In this document: piece by piece, positions 24,263 to 32,482 of the stretch
Position numbering within the stretch: position 1 is the first letter of the stretch
Layout of the letters: every line of letters begins with the position of its first letter
Assembly (NCBI GenBank): GCA_964476375.1
Contig: CAYYZW010000291.1
Span: forward strand, 1 to 40,755
DNA: 40,755 nucleotides
Source: SAT2750 sp964476375
GTDB lineage: Bacteria; Planctomycetota; Planctomycetia; Pirellulales; Pirellulaceae
Reading direction: 5' to 3'
Notes under the pieces: model-generated
What the model saw: only the letters and a program-made list of their open reading frames with translations
Told to the model about the DNA's origin: nothing
Database searches by the model: none
Translations under genes and position numbers: made by a program

Positions 24263-26448
24263 CTGCCAGAAGCACTGTTCTCGGGCTTTTCAGCAGGCTC
24301 TTCCGGTGTGGCTTCCGGCTTTTCCGTCTCGGGCTTTTTCGCCGGGTCTTCCGGCTTTTCGGCGGGTTCTTCTTCTGGCTTCTCGGCGGGTTCTTCCTCG
24401 TTGGCCGCCAACTGGTCAATATTCATGGCGCCATCCCCTGTGCGGGCAAGGACACATCCGGAGAGGAACCATCCGTTTTCCTCACTCCTGACGAAGGTGC
24501 CAGAGGGCCCCAGGTACTTGGCGATTTTCTCATAGGCAGGCATTTTCGACCCATCAATCACCTGCTCGCGGGGGCCGCCATCGGCCGGGGCCATCCAGCG
24601 ATTGATGAGTTTTCCAAGCAGCGTTTTTGATTCGGCCATCTTGCCTTGTCGTAACATCTCGTAATTCACGTGGTACGACTGATCCAGACGCGAGAAAAGC
24701 CGGTAGCTGCAGCTCTCCGCACCAAGTTTCTCAAGAGCCGAGTTTACTCGCGTGAAATCACCTGCCACGTTGAGGCTGTCCTGATCTTGCCTGAGGATAT
24801 CTATGATGTAATCGACCTCGGAGGCCACGATCAGTCGTCCGTCCTTGGTCACGGTAACCGCCAGCTTGGAAAGCAGTGGTTTTTGTGCGGGCGGGGCCTC
24901 TTCCTCTTCAAGTGGCTCACCAAAAGGGTCTTCGCCAAAGGGATCGTCGGAGAATGGATCTCCTCCATCGATCTGGATATCCGGAATCGCGATATCCTCT
25001 TCCTCGTTGATTTTCTCCCAGATGGTGAGATCCTGGAACTCGTGTCTTCTCTTGCTCGGTTCCGCTTCCAGCAGCTTGGCGATGGCTTTTTCGACCACCT
25101 CGCGATTGGCGACATCGATCACCGCCATCCAGCGTTCGCTACTGGGTGTGACCGGCAGCTTGTAGTCGGTCATCAGCGTGACACGACCCAGGGCGTTGAC
25201 AATCAGTTCATTTCGCACATCCACTTGCGGACCATTGGGGTCATTCGCGATGCCATCGATGATCTCCTCGAACAGATCTTCTCCCGGAGCGGCATTGAGC
25301 ATTTCATTGACGAGGGTCTTGGCATACTCGAAGGCCTCGGGAATCTTCCAGTTCAGGGAGATAAAGGACGTGGTGTTGGTAGGAACCCAGGGCTGGGGAT
25401 CCAGTTCCGTGGAATTGGGGAAGTTCAGCAAGCGGGCTGCATTCAGGTACTTGTCTGTCTCCTTGGCGGCGATCTGTTCATCCACCGGATTCCCATCTTC
25501 AGCCAGTTGTTTTTCTTCGGCGATCTTCGCCAGGACAGCTTCCTTGTCACCCGGAGCGTCGATCCACGTGTGATGGGTGAACTCGTTTTCACCATTGGCC
25601 ACGACCAGCCACCCACCGGCTCCGCGGATTGCATCGAAACCCTGGTTGACGAAGAGTTCCAGGAAGTCCTTGCCCTCCCGCTGGCTTTCGTCCGCCGCAC
25701 GGGTTGTGTGGATGTACCCGAAGATATCTACGAACCAGCGTAGCTGGGGGAGAATCTCCCCGGATGCCTGCTTGCAGCGTTGCATGGCATTATCGTAGGA
25801 GTTGACGTTGGCCAGCACATCTTCGGGCTGCTGTTCATCAAAGCGTGCCAGGATTCGTTCCATCACGTCCGCGTGATCGACCGCCACGATATGTCCCTGG
25901 TGCAACCGGTAATAGACGTGGTGCTTGCGGGTCGGATCATCTTTCTCCGGAACCAGGTAGTGCACGACATCCTGGCCACCCATCTGGACGATCGATTTTT
26001 CCGCCTCTTTTTCTTCGAGCTTTACCGCAATTTTGTCCAGCAGCTCCTGGGCCTTTTCTTCATTGCCGGTGGCATCGACCAGGAAGATCATTGCATGAGG
26101 TTGTTCTTCGTCATCGGGCTGAGCGACTGCCACAGCAATCTCCCCGCTGCTGACTCCCTTTAAATCCTCCCAGCGAATCCCCAGTCGAACATCCGTACGG
26201 TTTAACTTGTCACCAAGCTGGCGCTGGAGATCCTCGGCAAAGGGTTTCACCACGGGATCATTGACGAGCTGCCCGATCTGGGTCTGCTCAAACCGTTGCA
26301 TCAGGTCATTAATATCAGCGACCGAGACAAACCCCCGGGTGGTGTCGGGAAGCAGCTGGTCTGCAGGGGGTGCAGCCTGGGCAGAATTCACAAGCAGGGA
26401 CAGGATTATTCCAAGAACGAATGTCGAGAAACAGGTGTGTCGCGGCAC
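24259..26448 (-). CDS. Large exported protein of unknown function (DUF3352-like plan)
   Basis: The start is GTG 26448, set by a strong AAGGAG site 6-7 bases upstream and by the signal peptide that follows at once (hydrophobic FVLGIILSLLVNSAQA, cut after Ala25). That gives 729 residues; an upstream ATG at 26571 would put 41 unlikely residues before the signal. The body repeats a plan of PADQLLPDTTRGFVSVADI...LDKIAVKLEEK like the DUF3352-type surface proteins, with acidic inserts (DPFSDDPFGEDPFGEP) and a C-terminal run of EEPAEKP-type repeats. The function is unknown. It converges on the esterase gene. Confidence 0.75.
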   Translation of the reverse strand: MPRHTCFSTFVLGIILSLLVNSAQAAPPADQLLPDTTRGFVSVADINDLMQRFEQTQIGQLVNDPVVKPFAEDLQRQLGDKLNRTDVRLGIRWEDLKGVSSGEIAVAVAQPDDEEQPHAMIFLVDATGNEEKAQELLDKIAVKLEEKEAEKSIVQMGGQDVVHYLVPEKDDPTRKHHVYYRLHQGHIVAVDHADVMERILARFDEQQPEDVLANVNSYDNAMQRCKQASGEILPQLRWFVDIFGYIHTTRAADESQREGKDFLELFVNQGFDAIRGAGGWLVVANGENEFTHHTWIDAPGDKEAVLAKIAEEKQLAEDGNPVDEQIAAKETDKYLNAARLLNFPNSTELDPQPWVPTNTTSFISLNWKIPEAFEYAKTLVNEMLNAAPGEDLFEEIIDGIANDPNGPQVDVRNELIVNALGRVTLMTDYKLPVTPSSERWMAVIDVANREVVEKAIAKLLEAEPSKRRHEFQDLTIWEKINEEEDIAIPDIQIDGGDPFSDDPFGEDPFGEPLEEEEAPPAQKPLLSKLAVTVTKDGRLIVASEVDYIIDILRQDQDSLNVAGDFTRVNSALEKLGAESCSYRLFSRLDQSYHVNYEMLRQGKMAESKTLLGKLINRWMAPADGGPREQVIDGSKMPAYEKIAKYLGPSGTFVRSEENGWFLSGCVLARTGDGAMNIDQLAANEEEPAEKPEEEPAEKPEDPAKKPETEKPEATPEEPAEKPENSASGS

Positions 26449-26882
26449 GGTGCACTCCTTAAGTTTCTTTCCGCCTGCAGAATCAAGGGAACAGGAAGCA
26501 ACAAGGGCGTCTCCCAGAGCCTCCAAGCAAGAGACTTTGGCTCCCCCGTGTGTTGCGACCTCCCGGTTCATGATTTATCGGCAAATACGTGCCTTAAAAC
26601 GAGATGCAACTATTTTAGTATGTCGAACTTGAATGACTCGTTACATCGGTTTGTCGGGATAACAATTGAAAACAGTATAAACGGTAAAGTCCCCCGGGTT
26701 TCCGGGAAAGGAGTGGTATCAGCGCCCCAAGCCCCCCCGGCCGGGCTAGAAGCCGCCGCCGCCGCCCCCGGATGGTTTACCCAACCGCTAGAGTTTAACA
26801 GTTTCAGGGTCTAGGAGGGAACCGAGGAAGGGTCGGGACTGTCTGCTGGACGGTAGCCTGTTGCTGGTGGATAATCCGCAGC
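26449..26882. other. Divergent intergenic region, no gene
   Basis: About 430 bases between the start of the large exported protein gene and the HD gene. The half nearer the exported-protein gene includes its AAGGAG site; the middle (about 26580-26700) is AT-richer and probably holds the two promoters, but no clear hexamer pair was found. The half nearer the HD gene is very GC-rich, with a run of C residues and a (GCC)5 tract at 26753-26767. No RNA gene was recognised. Confidence 0.5.
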
Positions 26883-28283
26883 ATGGCAGATCCGACTCCT
26901 CCAACGCTCAGTTATGACCCCATTCACGGGTATATTCCCTTCGTCAGCAGGTCGAGTGATCCTCAGGCGACCGCCTCCGAGCAAGACCTGATCGATCACC
27001 CCTGGCTCCAGCGACTTCGGCAGATTCACCAGCTCCAGACAGCCTGGTGGGTCTTTCCTTCGGCCGAGCACACCCGTTTTCAACACGTCCTGGGAGCAAT
27101 GCACCTGGGAAGCCGGTTCGTGAAGAAGCTCTACCCGAGCCTGGAGGAGATCTGCCCTGGTCTGCCCAGCCGCGGATACGTGGAGAGCCTGGTTCGTCTG
27201 GCAGGTCTCTTGCATGATGTGGGGCACGGCCCTTTTGGGCATTTTTTTGACGACCACTTCCTGCAGAAATTCTCCCTGACCCACGAGATCCTGGGAGCAC
27301 AGATCATCACCTCGGAGCTGGCTCCCCTGATCGAGGGGATCCGGGAAAACCCCAACAGCCGGCTGGAGGCTGGCGAGCAGCTGCAGGCCGACCAGGTCGC
27401 CTGGTTGATTGTCCGCCCTGCCTCCGAGGACGCAGCCAGCCAGCCTCGCTGGCTGCAGCTGCTGCGAAGCCTGTTAAGTGGAATCTACACGATCGACAAC
27501 ATGGACTTTGTGTTGCGGGATGCGTACATGTCGGGTTACAGCGTTCGCAGTTATGACCTGGAGCGGCTGCTGCATTACAGTTTTTTCAGCGATCAGGGCC
27601 TGACGATTCATGACCGGGGGATGGATGCCCTGATGCGATTTGTCTCGGCCAAGGCAGAACTGTTCCAGACCATCTATTTCCATCGCACCGTCCGGGCGGT
27701 CGACCTCTCCCTGCTGGATGTTTTTGCCGAGAGCATGGAACTGCTTTTTCCGGGTCATCCGGCGGATGACCTGGAGGCCTACCGGAAATTCACCGAGTCC
27801 ACGCTGCTGGTAGATGTTGCTCGCTGGTCGACCAGTGACGATTCGCGGGAGCGGGAACTTGGCCTTCGCTGGCGTCCCATCCTGGAGCGGCAGCTACCCT
27901 GGCACATGGTCTGTGAGCGGAACCTGCTTTATCAACAGGGAGATCCGGAGGCGTCGAGTATTTTCAGCAGTCCGCAGATGGTGGAACAGGCACTGCGAGA
28001 ACGGCTCACAGGTCCGGCGGCGGAGGCCGAGTTGCGAGTGGATATTGCCAGGCATCTATTCAGGCCCCACACGCCAGGGCCGGCGGCCGGCCAGAATTTT
28101 CTTTTTGATGGCGCCTCCGAAACAGTGCGGCCCCTGGAAAGCCATCGCCTTTACGATCGCCTGCCGGTAAGTCACCGCATCTGCCGTGTTTACTCGACCA
28201 GCCGTGAGCTGGATGTGGCGATTACTTCCACCCTCGATTCGCTGCTTGGTGGCGAACCAGTAGACGATTTGACCAACATCTGA
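26883..28283 (+). CDS. HD-superfamily phosphohydrolase (dNTPase/SAMHD1-like)
   Basis: The 466-residue protein matches the COG1078-type HD hydrolases related to dGTP triphosphohydrolases and SAMHD1. The metal site is His68 (TRFQH), His111-Asp112 (LLHDVGHGPFGH) and an Asp in the later DNMDFVLRDAYMSG block. The usual DPIHGYI start is present. It probably hydrolyses nucleotides, but the substrate is not given by the sequence. No strong ribosome site is seen before ATG 26883. It leads a plus-strand set with the sugar kinase and purB. Confidence 0.9.
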   Translation: MADPTPPTLSYDPIHGYIPFVSRSSDPQATASEQDLIDHPWLQRLRQIHQLQTAWWVFPSAEHTRFQHVLGAMHLGSRFVKKLYPSLEEICPGLPSRGYVESLVRLAGLLHDVGHGPFGHFFDDHFLQKFSLTHEILGAQIITSELAPLIEGIRENPNSRLEAGEQLQADQVAWLIVRPASEDAASQPRWLQLLRSLLSGIYTIDNMDFVLRDAYMSGYSVRSYDLERLLHYSFFSDQGLTIHDRGMDALMRFVSAKAELFQTIYFHRTVRAVDLSLLDVFAESMELLFPGHPADDLEAYRKFTESTLLVDVARWSTSDDSRERELGLRWRPILERQLPWHMVCERNLLYQQGDPEASSIFSSPQMVEQALRERLTGPAAEAELRVDIARHLFRPHTPGPAAGQNFLFDGASETVRPLESHRLYDRLPVSHRICRVYSTSRELDVAITSTLDSLLGGEPVDDLTNI

Positions 28284-28289
28284 TCTTCT

Positions 28290-28318
28290 CCGTTGTCCAG
28301 TGTGCTTGGACAGGACGG
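28290..28318 (+). terminator. Possible hairpin after the HD phosphohydrolase gene
   Basis: TGTCCA (28294-28299) pairs with TGGACA (28307-28312) around a 7-base loop; CCGT (28290-28293) can pair with ACGG (28315-28318) past a GG bulge. It starts 7 bases after the stop. No T-run follows, so it may be a weak terminator or an RNA stabilising stem. Confidence 0.3.
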
Positions 28319-28393
28319 TGAGGGATGTAAAATAGAAAAAGCGGGCGAGTTGTTATCCCCCCATCTGCCGCAGGCTGCAGAAGGAGAAGACGG

Positions 28394-29482
28394 GTGTTTC
28401 TTGGATTTGGCGAAGTCATGATGCGGGTCTGTCCCGAGCAGCGACTGCGTTGGCGGCAGGCATTGCCGGGCCGCGTGGAGGTGACCTGGGGTGGCGGCGA
28501 GGCCAATGTATGTGCTTCGCTGGCCATGTACGGGCACCCGGTAAGGTATCTCACTGCCCTGCCCGACAATCCGGTGTCCCGGTCCCTGGAGCAGTCGTTA
28601 CGTGGACTGGGGGTTGATACCAGCCACATCTACTGGCGGGAAAAGGGACGACTGGGTGTTTATTATGTCGAGGTGGGGGCGAACCAGCGGGGTTCCACCG
28701 TCCTCTATGACCGTGATCATAGCGCGGTCTCGCAGGCAACGTCCGATGAATATGATTTTGACACGGCCCTGGAGGGCGTGAAATGGGTCCACCTGAGTGG
28801 GATCACGCCGGCGATCAGTGAGGCGGCATGTGAGGCCAACCTTCAGCTGGCTCGCCGGGCCCGGGAGGCTGGAGCCTCGATCTCCTGTGACCTGAACTAT
28901 CGCAACAAGCTCTGGCGCTGGCATCCACGGCTTTCCGGACGTGAGCTTGCCAGGGAATGCATGGCAGAGCTGTTGCCCATGGTCGACCTGGTGATCGGGA
29001 ACGAAGAAGATGCCGCCGATGTACTTGATATTCACCCGGAGAAAACGGATGTAACCCGGGGCCAGCTGGAAGTGGAATCGTACCAGCAGGTGGCACGACA
29101 GATCGCGGAACGCTATCCGAATGTCAGCCGGGTGGCGGCCACCTTGCGAGAAAGTGTTTCTGCAGATCATAATAATTGGAGTGGCATGCTGCTGGATGTT
29201 GCCAGCGACCAGTGCTTCATGGCCCCTCTTTCCGGCGAGGGGAATTACGAGCCATACCAGGTAACCGACATTGTTGATCGTGTTGGTGCGGGTGATTCAT
29301 TTGCGGCCGGACTTCTGCATGCACTTGAGAGCGAGGATTTTTCTGAACCGGCCATGGCAATCCGTTTTGCCGTGGCAGCGAGTTGCCTGAAACACTCGAT
29401 CAAGGGCGATTTTAATTTTGTCAGCCAGCAGGAAGTCGCAACCCTGGTAAGTGGAAATGCCAGCGGTCGAGTCCAGCGGTAA
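28394..29482 (+). CDS. kdgK: PfkB-family sugar kinase, 2-keto-3-deoxygluconate kinase type
   Basis: The 362-residue protein has the ribokinase/PfkB plan, with the N-terminal GFGEVMMR...WGGGEANVCASLAMYG block and the C-terminal anion-hole signature DRVGAGDSFAAG containing catalytic Asp301. The first block matches KDG kinases, which phosphorylate 2-keto-3-deoxygluconate in the Entner-Doudoroff branch; other PfkB substrates cannot be excluded. The start is GTG 28394 with an AAGGAG site 7 bases upstream. purB follows after 8 bases on the same strand. Confidence 0.85.
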   Translation: MFLGFGEVMMRVCPEQRLRWRQALPGRVEVTWGGGEANVCASLAMYGHPVRYLTALPDNPVSRSLEQSLRGLGVDTSHIYWREKGRLGVYYVEVGANQRGSTVLYDRDHSAVSQATSDEYDFDTALEGVKWVHLSGITPAISEAACEANLQLARRAREAGASISCDLNYRNKLWRWHPRLSGRELARECMAELLPMVDLVIGNEEDAADVLDIHPEKTDVTRGQLEVESYQQVARQIAERYPNVSRVAATLRESVSADHNNWSGMLLDVASDQCFMAPLSGEGNYEPYQVTDIVDRVGAGDSFAAGLLHALESEDFSEPAMAIRFAVAASCLKHSIKGDFNFVSQQEVATLVSGNASGRVQR

Positions 29483-29490
29483 AAGAGGAA

Positions 29491-30930
29491 ATGAACCGGC
29501 AGGATCTGATGCACGAGCGTTACCAGAATCCGTTGATCAGTCGCTATGCCTCCGACGAGATGGCATCGCTCTGGAGCGACCAGCGCAAGTTTCAAAGCTG
29601 GCGCCAGCTCTGGCTGGCACTGGCCGAAGCACAACAGGAACTGGGCCTGGAGATCACCGATGCCCAGCTGGAAGAAATGCGTGCGCAGGTCGATAATGTG
29701 GATTTTGAAAAAGCAGCCGAGTACGAACGGACGTTGCGTCACGATGTGATGGCCCACGGCCACGCTTACGGGGATGCCTTTCCCGGAGCTCGTGGATTCA
29801 TTCACCTGTGCGCAACCAGCTGCTTCGTGACTTATAACACGGACCTGCTCCTGGTCCGCGAGGGACTGGAGCTGGTCCGTAGCCGCCTGGCCATGGTCGT
29901 GGACCAGCTGGGGCACTTTGCCCAGCAGCATCGTGCACTCCCCTGCCTCGGTTTCACTCACATGCAGCCGGCCCAACCGACCACGATCGGCAAGCGTGCT
30001 TGTCTCTGGTGCCATGATCTGGCGATCGACCTGGCAGATCTCCAGTTTCAACTGGATCAGCTCAAGGCACGCAGTACCAAGGGAACGACCGGCACACAGG
30101 CTAGCTTCCTGGAACTTTTTGAGGGGGACCATGCCAGGGTCGAGGCACTGGATCAGCGGGTTGCCGAGAAGATGGGCTTTGAACAGTCCTACCAGGTAAG
30201 TGGCCAGACTTACTCGCGGAAGATAGACAGCCAGGTGCTGGACCTGCTCTCAAGGATAAGCCAGAGTGCCCACAAGGCGGCAACCGATATTCGCCTGCTT
30301 GCCCATAGAAAAGAAGTGGAAGAACCGTTTGGGAAGGACCAGGTGGGGTCCTCGGCAATGGCCTACAAGCGAAACCCGATGCGGAGTGAACGAATCTGTG
30401 GCCTGGCCCGTTTTGTGATCAGTCTCCAGTCCAGCACGGCTCATACCGCGGCGACACAGTGGATGGAACGGACACTCGACGACAGTGCCAATCGTCGACT
30501 GGTGATTCCCCAGGCTTTCCTGGCTGTGGATGCGATCCTGGTAATTTACCTGAACGTTGCCAGCGGGCTGGTTACCTACCCGGAGGTGATGGCCAGTCAC
30601 CTCCGCGATGAATTGCCATTCATGGCGACCGAGAATATTCTCATGGCTGCCACGCGGGCCGGAGGGGACCGGCAGGATCTTCACGAGAGAATCCGTCGTC
30701 ATAGCCAGGATGCGGCCGAGCAAGTGAAACAGCAGGGAGCGGCGAACGATCTGCTTGAGCGTCTGAAGGCAGACGAGGCTTTTGACGGCATCGACGTCGA
30801 TGCCATGCTCGACCCTTCCCTTTTCGTGGGACGCTCTGCCGAACAAGTGGACGCCTTCCTGGAAAAAGTTGTTGAGCCACTTCGTCAGCTGTTGCCGGAG
30901 GATCGTCCGGGTGGAGAGGTAACAGTCTGA
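29491..30930 (+). CDS. purB: Adenylosuccinate lyase, animal-like type
   Basis: PurB performs two beta-eliminations of purine synthesis (SAICAR to AICAR, adenylosuccinate to AMP). The 479-residue protein has the LRHDVMAH and GFTHMQPAQPTT catalytic blocks and the signature loop GSSAMAYKRNPMRSER. Long stretches (WRQLWLALAEAQQELGL, KGTTGTQASFLELFEGD, ERTLDDSANRR, ELPFMATENILMA) closely follow the vertebrate enzyme as I recall it, rather than the short B. subtilis type. The signature has Ala where Pro is usual (SSAMPYKRNP). ATG 29491 follows a close AGAGGAA; ATG 29509 (MHERYQNPL) is an alternative start that fits the family N-terminus well. Confidence 0.93.
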   Translation: MNRQDLMHERYQNPLISRYASDEMASLWSDQRKFQSWRQLWLALAEAQQELGLEITDAQLEEMRAQVDNVDFEKAAEYERTLRHDVMAHGHAYGDAFPGARGFIHLCATSCFVTYNTDLLLVREGLELVRSRLAMVVDQLGHFAQQHRALPCLGFTHMQPAQPTTIGKRACLWCHDLAIDLADLQFQLDQLKARSTKGTTGTQASFLELFEGDHARVEALDQRVAEKMGFEQSYQVSGQTYSRKIDSQVLDLLSRISQSAHKAATDIRLLAHRKEVEEPFGKDQVGSSAMAYKRNPMRSERICGLARFVISLQSSTAHTAATQWMERTLDDSANRRLVIPQAFLAVDAILVIYLNVASGLVTYPEVMASHLRDELPFMATENILMAATRAGGDRQDLHERIRRHSQDAAEQVKQQGAANDLLERLKADEAFDGIDVDAMLDPSLFVGRSAEQVDAFLEKVVEPLRQLLPEDRPGGEVTV

Positions 30931-30963
30931 ACGGACTGCTGCTGGGGATCGGTGACGACGATC

Positions 30964-31467
30964 CTAGATCAGGTCCTGTTTGCGCCTCGTGCGGCGTGGT
31001 GTCTTGCTGCAGGCCTCGCACCGTCCGCTGATGATCAGCCGGTGTCCACTCACACGAAACCGGTGTTCCGCCGCCACGCTGTCTCGTAGCTGCCCCAGCT
31101 CGGTGCTCTGGAATTCGATCAGCCGCTTACAGCTCTCGCAGTAGAGATGATCGTGCTCGGGATACCCGTAATCATGCTCAAAGACAGCACGGCCAGCCAG
31201 GGAAAATCGGCGCAGCAGGCCGGCATCGACAAACTCGTTTAACGTCCGGTAGACCGTGGGACGACTGACGTAATCCGGATCTCCCTTGGCCGGCAACTGC
31301 GAGATCAGGGTGTCTGCGTCAAAATGCTCATGATGGGAAAAGACCAGTTCCAGCATGATGCGCCTCTGGCGAGTCTGCCTCATGCCACGGCTCTGAAGGT
31401 ATTCAGCAAACCGCTCGTCAGCCGACATCGCGACCTGGACTTCGCCGAGGGAGTATTCTTTGGACAT
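30964..31467 (-). CDS. fur: Fur-family metal-responsive regulator
   Basis: The 167-residue protein from ATG 31467 has the Fur plan: a winged helix with recognition segment SRPTVYRTLNEFVDAGLLRR, then the dimer and metal domain with EHDHLYCESC and a second GRCEAC pair for structural zinc. Family members sense iron, zinc, manganese or peroxide; which one cannot be told. An in-frame extension to ATG 31599 runs back through the upstream inverted repeat and reads as non-conserved. The inverted repeat at 31513-31536 suggests autoregulation. It is convergent with purB. Confidence 0.88.
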   Translation of the reverse strand: MSKEYSLGEVQVAMSADERFAEYLQSRGMRQTRQRRIMLELVFSHHEHFDADTLISQLPAKGDPDYVSRPTVYRTLNEFVDAGLLRRFSLAGRAVFEHDYGYPEHDHLYCESCKRLIEFQSTELGQLRDSVAAEHRFRVSGHRLIISGRCEACSKTPRRTRRKQDLI

Positions 31468-31512
31468 GCTCTGGTTGCCGTGGACTTGAAAGAACGCCTG
31501 GGATCGAACATG

Positions 31513-31536
31513 CTTATTGATCCCAGTCTCAATAAG
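31513..31536. promoter_or_regulatory. Inverted repeat upstream of the Fur-family gene
   Basis: CTTATTGA (31513-31520) and TCAATAAG (31529-31536) are perfect 8-base arms around an 8-base spacer; a second nested pair, ATTGAT (31516-31521) and ATCAAT (31537-31542), overlaps it. The element lies 46-69 bases before ATG 31467, where an operator for autoregulation would be expected. On the minus strand it contains TGAGACTG, the octamer of the palindrome upstream of the pseudopilin gene. Confidence 0.45.
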
Positions 31537-31600
31537 ATCAATTCTAAGGCGTAGGGAGGGATCGTAGCAAGAGACAGGACGAAGATGCCTGGAGAACAAA

Positions 31601-31626
31601 AAAGGCCTGCCCGGAGGCAGGCCTTT
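31601..31626 (-). terminator. Rho-independent terminator of flgM
   Basis: AAAGGCCTGCC (31601-31611) and GGCAGGCCTTT (31616-31626) form a perfect 11-bp stem with a CGGA loop, followed on the minus strand by TTT and GTTC after the AAA run. It lies 23 bases after the flgM stop. T-rich sequence also follows on the plus strand, but no plus-strand gene ends here. Confidence 0.88.
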
Positions 31627-31648
31627 CTATTTTCAGTAGGAACGTGGA

Positions 31649-31939
31649 TCAGCCGATTTCATCGAGGAGTCGATCCACGGCAATATCAAGCCGTTCTTCT
31701 GTTTCATAGGTTCCTGCCTCAATCGCAGCCCGGATCTCGTCAACACGGTCGGCACGGATGTCCGGCAGCTGCTGGACATGGTCAACCAGCTCGGCAGCCT
31801 GGCTTGCCATTTCCGCTTCCTGTGAAATCTCCAGCTGGTCGGGGGCCTGGGCCTGGTCGGCTGCCGATGTGGCGTTCGATGCCTGAACGCCCTGGGGGGC
31901 GTTGACCGGTTGCGAGCCTTGAATGCCATGAATTTCCAT
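31649..31939 (-). CDS. flgM: FlgM-like anti-sigma-28 factor
   Basis: FlgM binds the flagellar sigma factor FliA and holds it until the hook is complete. The 96-residue product is short, polar and probably disordered in its first half. The C-terminal half carries the family pattern: DQLEISQEAE, then LPDIRADRVDEIRAAIEAGTYET and a final LDIAVDRLLDEI helix that would bind sigma-28. A GGAG site lies 10 bases before ATG 31939. A promoter candidate lies upstream and a strong terminator downstream, so it looks monocistronic, with no other flagellar gene in the window. Confidence 0.85.
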   Translation of the reverse strand: MEIHGIQGSQPVNAPQGVQASNATSAADQAQAPDQLEISQEAEMASQAAELVDHVQQLPDIRADRVDEIRAAIEAGTYETEERLDIAVDRLLDEIG

Positions 31940-32252
31940 CAGTTGTCACTCCGGGATAATCTCGGCGATGTATTGAAGAACAGACCCTGTATGAGCATCC
32001 ATCGCTCATCGGCCGATCTTGCGGCGGTGGAAGTATAGGTCACAGAAACAATGCCAACAAGATCATTTGGAGTTTTCCGGAAAAGCACTGAACCTGCCCT
32101 GCCGGGGGATATTTTGATCATTTAGCGGCCCTGGTTGGTGAACCAAAATGGCATTCCCTACGTCCTACAAGCAGGGCCGGATGTACTCTCCTTTGAGGCA
32201 CCATGGATCTGCGGGGTCAGCAGATCAAGGATAACAGGAAAGGAGGTCTGCA
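31940..32252. other. Divergent control region between flgM and a small gene
   Basis: About 310 bases without a supported gene. It contains the flgM promoter candidate (32032-32060) and, at its far end, the AAAGGAGGT ribosome site (32239-32247) of the small plus-strand gene. A short repeat, TGGTT...AACCA near 32132-32145, is too short to interpret. The promoter for the plus-strand gene was not recognised. Confidence 0.5.
32032..32060 (-). promoter_or_regulatory. Promoter candidate for flgM
   Basis: On the minus strand TTGTTG (32060-32055) and TATACT (32037-32032) are separated by exactly 17 bases; the -10 differs from consensus at one base, the -35 at three. The expected transcript start is about 85 bases before ATG 31939. 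An overlapping TTGGCA...CTGT string partly fits a sigma-54 element but lacks the -12 GC. Confidence 0.4.
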
Positions 32253-32462
32253 ATGAAGCGATCCGAATCGGCCATCCTTGTGCTGAGTGACGAACATGGA
32301 GGCGGCCGTATTTCCGTCGACATGGAGGCATTCTTCGACTTTAACTTCCAGCTTTCCGAGGATCTGGAAGTCCTTGTGGATGACTGGCGTCATGCGTCGG
32401 TGGAGGGGGATGGTTCCCGTCTTTTCTGGACGATGGGCGATCCGCCTCGTCGATGGACGTGA
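32253..32462 (+). CDS. Small hypothetical protein
   Basis: A 69-codon frame starting MKRSESAILVLSDEHGGGRISVDM. It has an unusually good ribosome site: AAAGGAGGT at 32239-32247, full-length complementary to the 16S tail, with a 6-base gap from GGAGG to ATG 32253. The product is acidic in the middle (EDLEVLVDDW) with no signal or membrane helix. I recognise no family. It is divergent from flgM and convergent with the tandem hydrolase gene, 20 bases apart. Confidence 0.55.
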   Translation: MKRSESAILVLSDEHGGGRISVDMEAFFDFNFQLSEDLEVLVDDWRHASVEGDGSRLFWTMGDPPRRWT

Positions 32463-32482
32463 CCGGCCGTCACGGCACGGTT

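Noticed and set aside
26657..26667. GGATAACAATT resembling half of the lac operator
   Set aside because: Only one half-site is present and no LacI-type regulator is in the window; a chance match.
26753..26767. (GCC)5 trinucleotide tract
   Set aside because: A short tract in GC-rich DNA with no coding or RNA feature; not enough to claim function.
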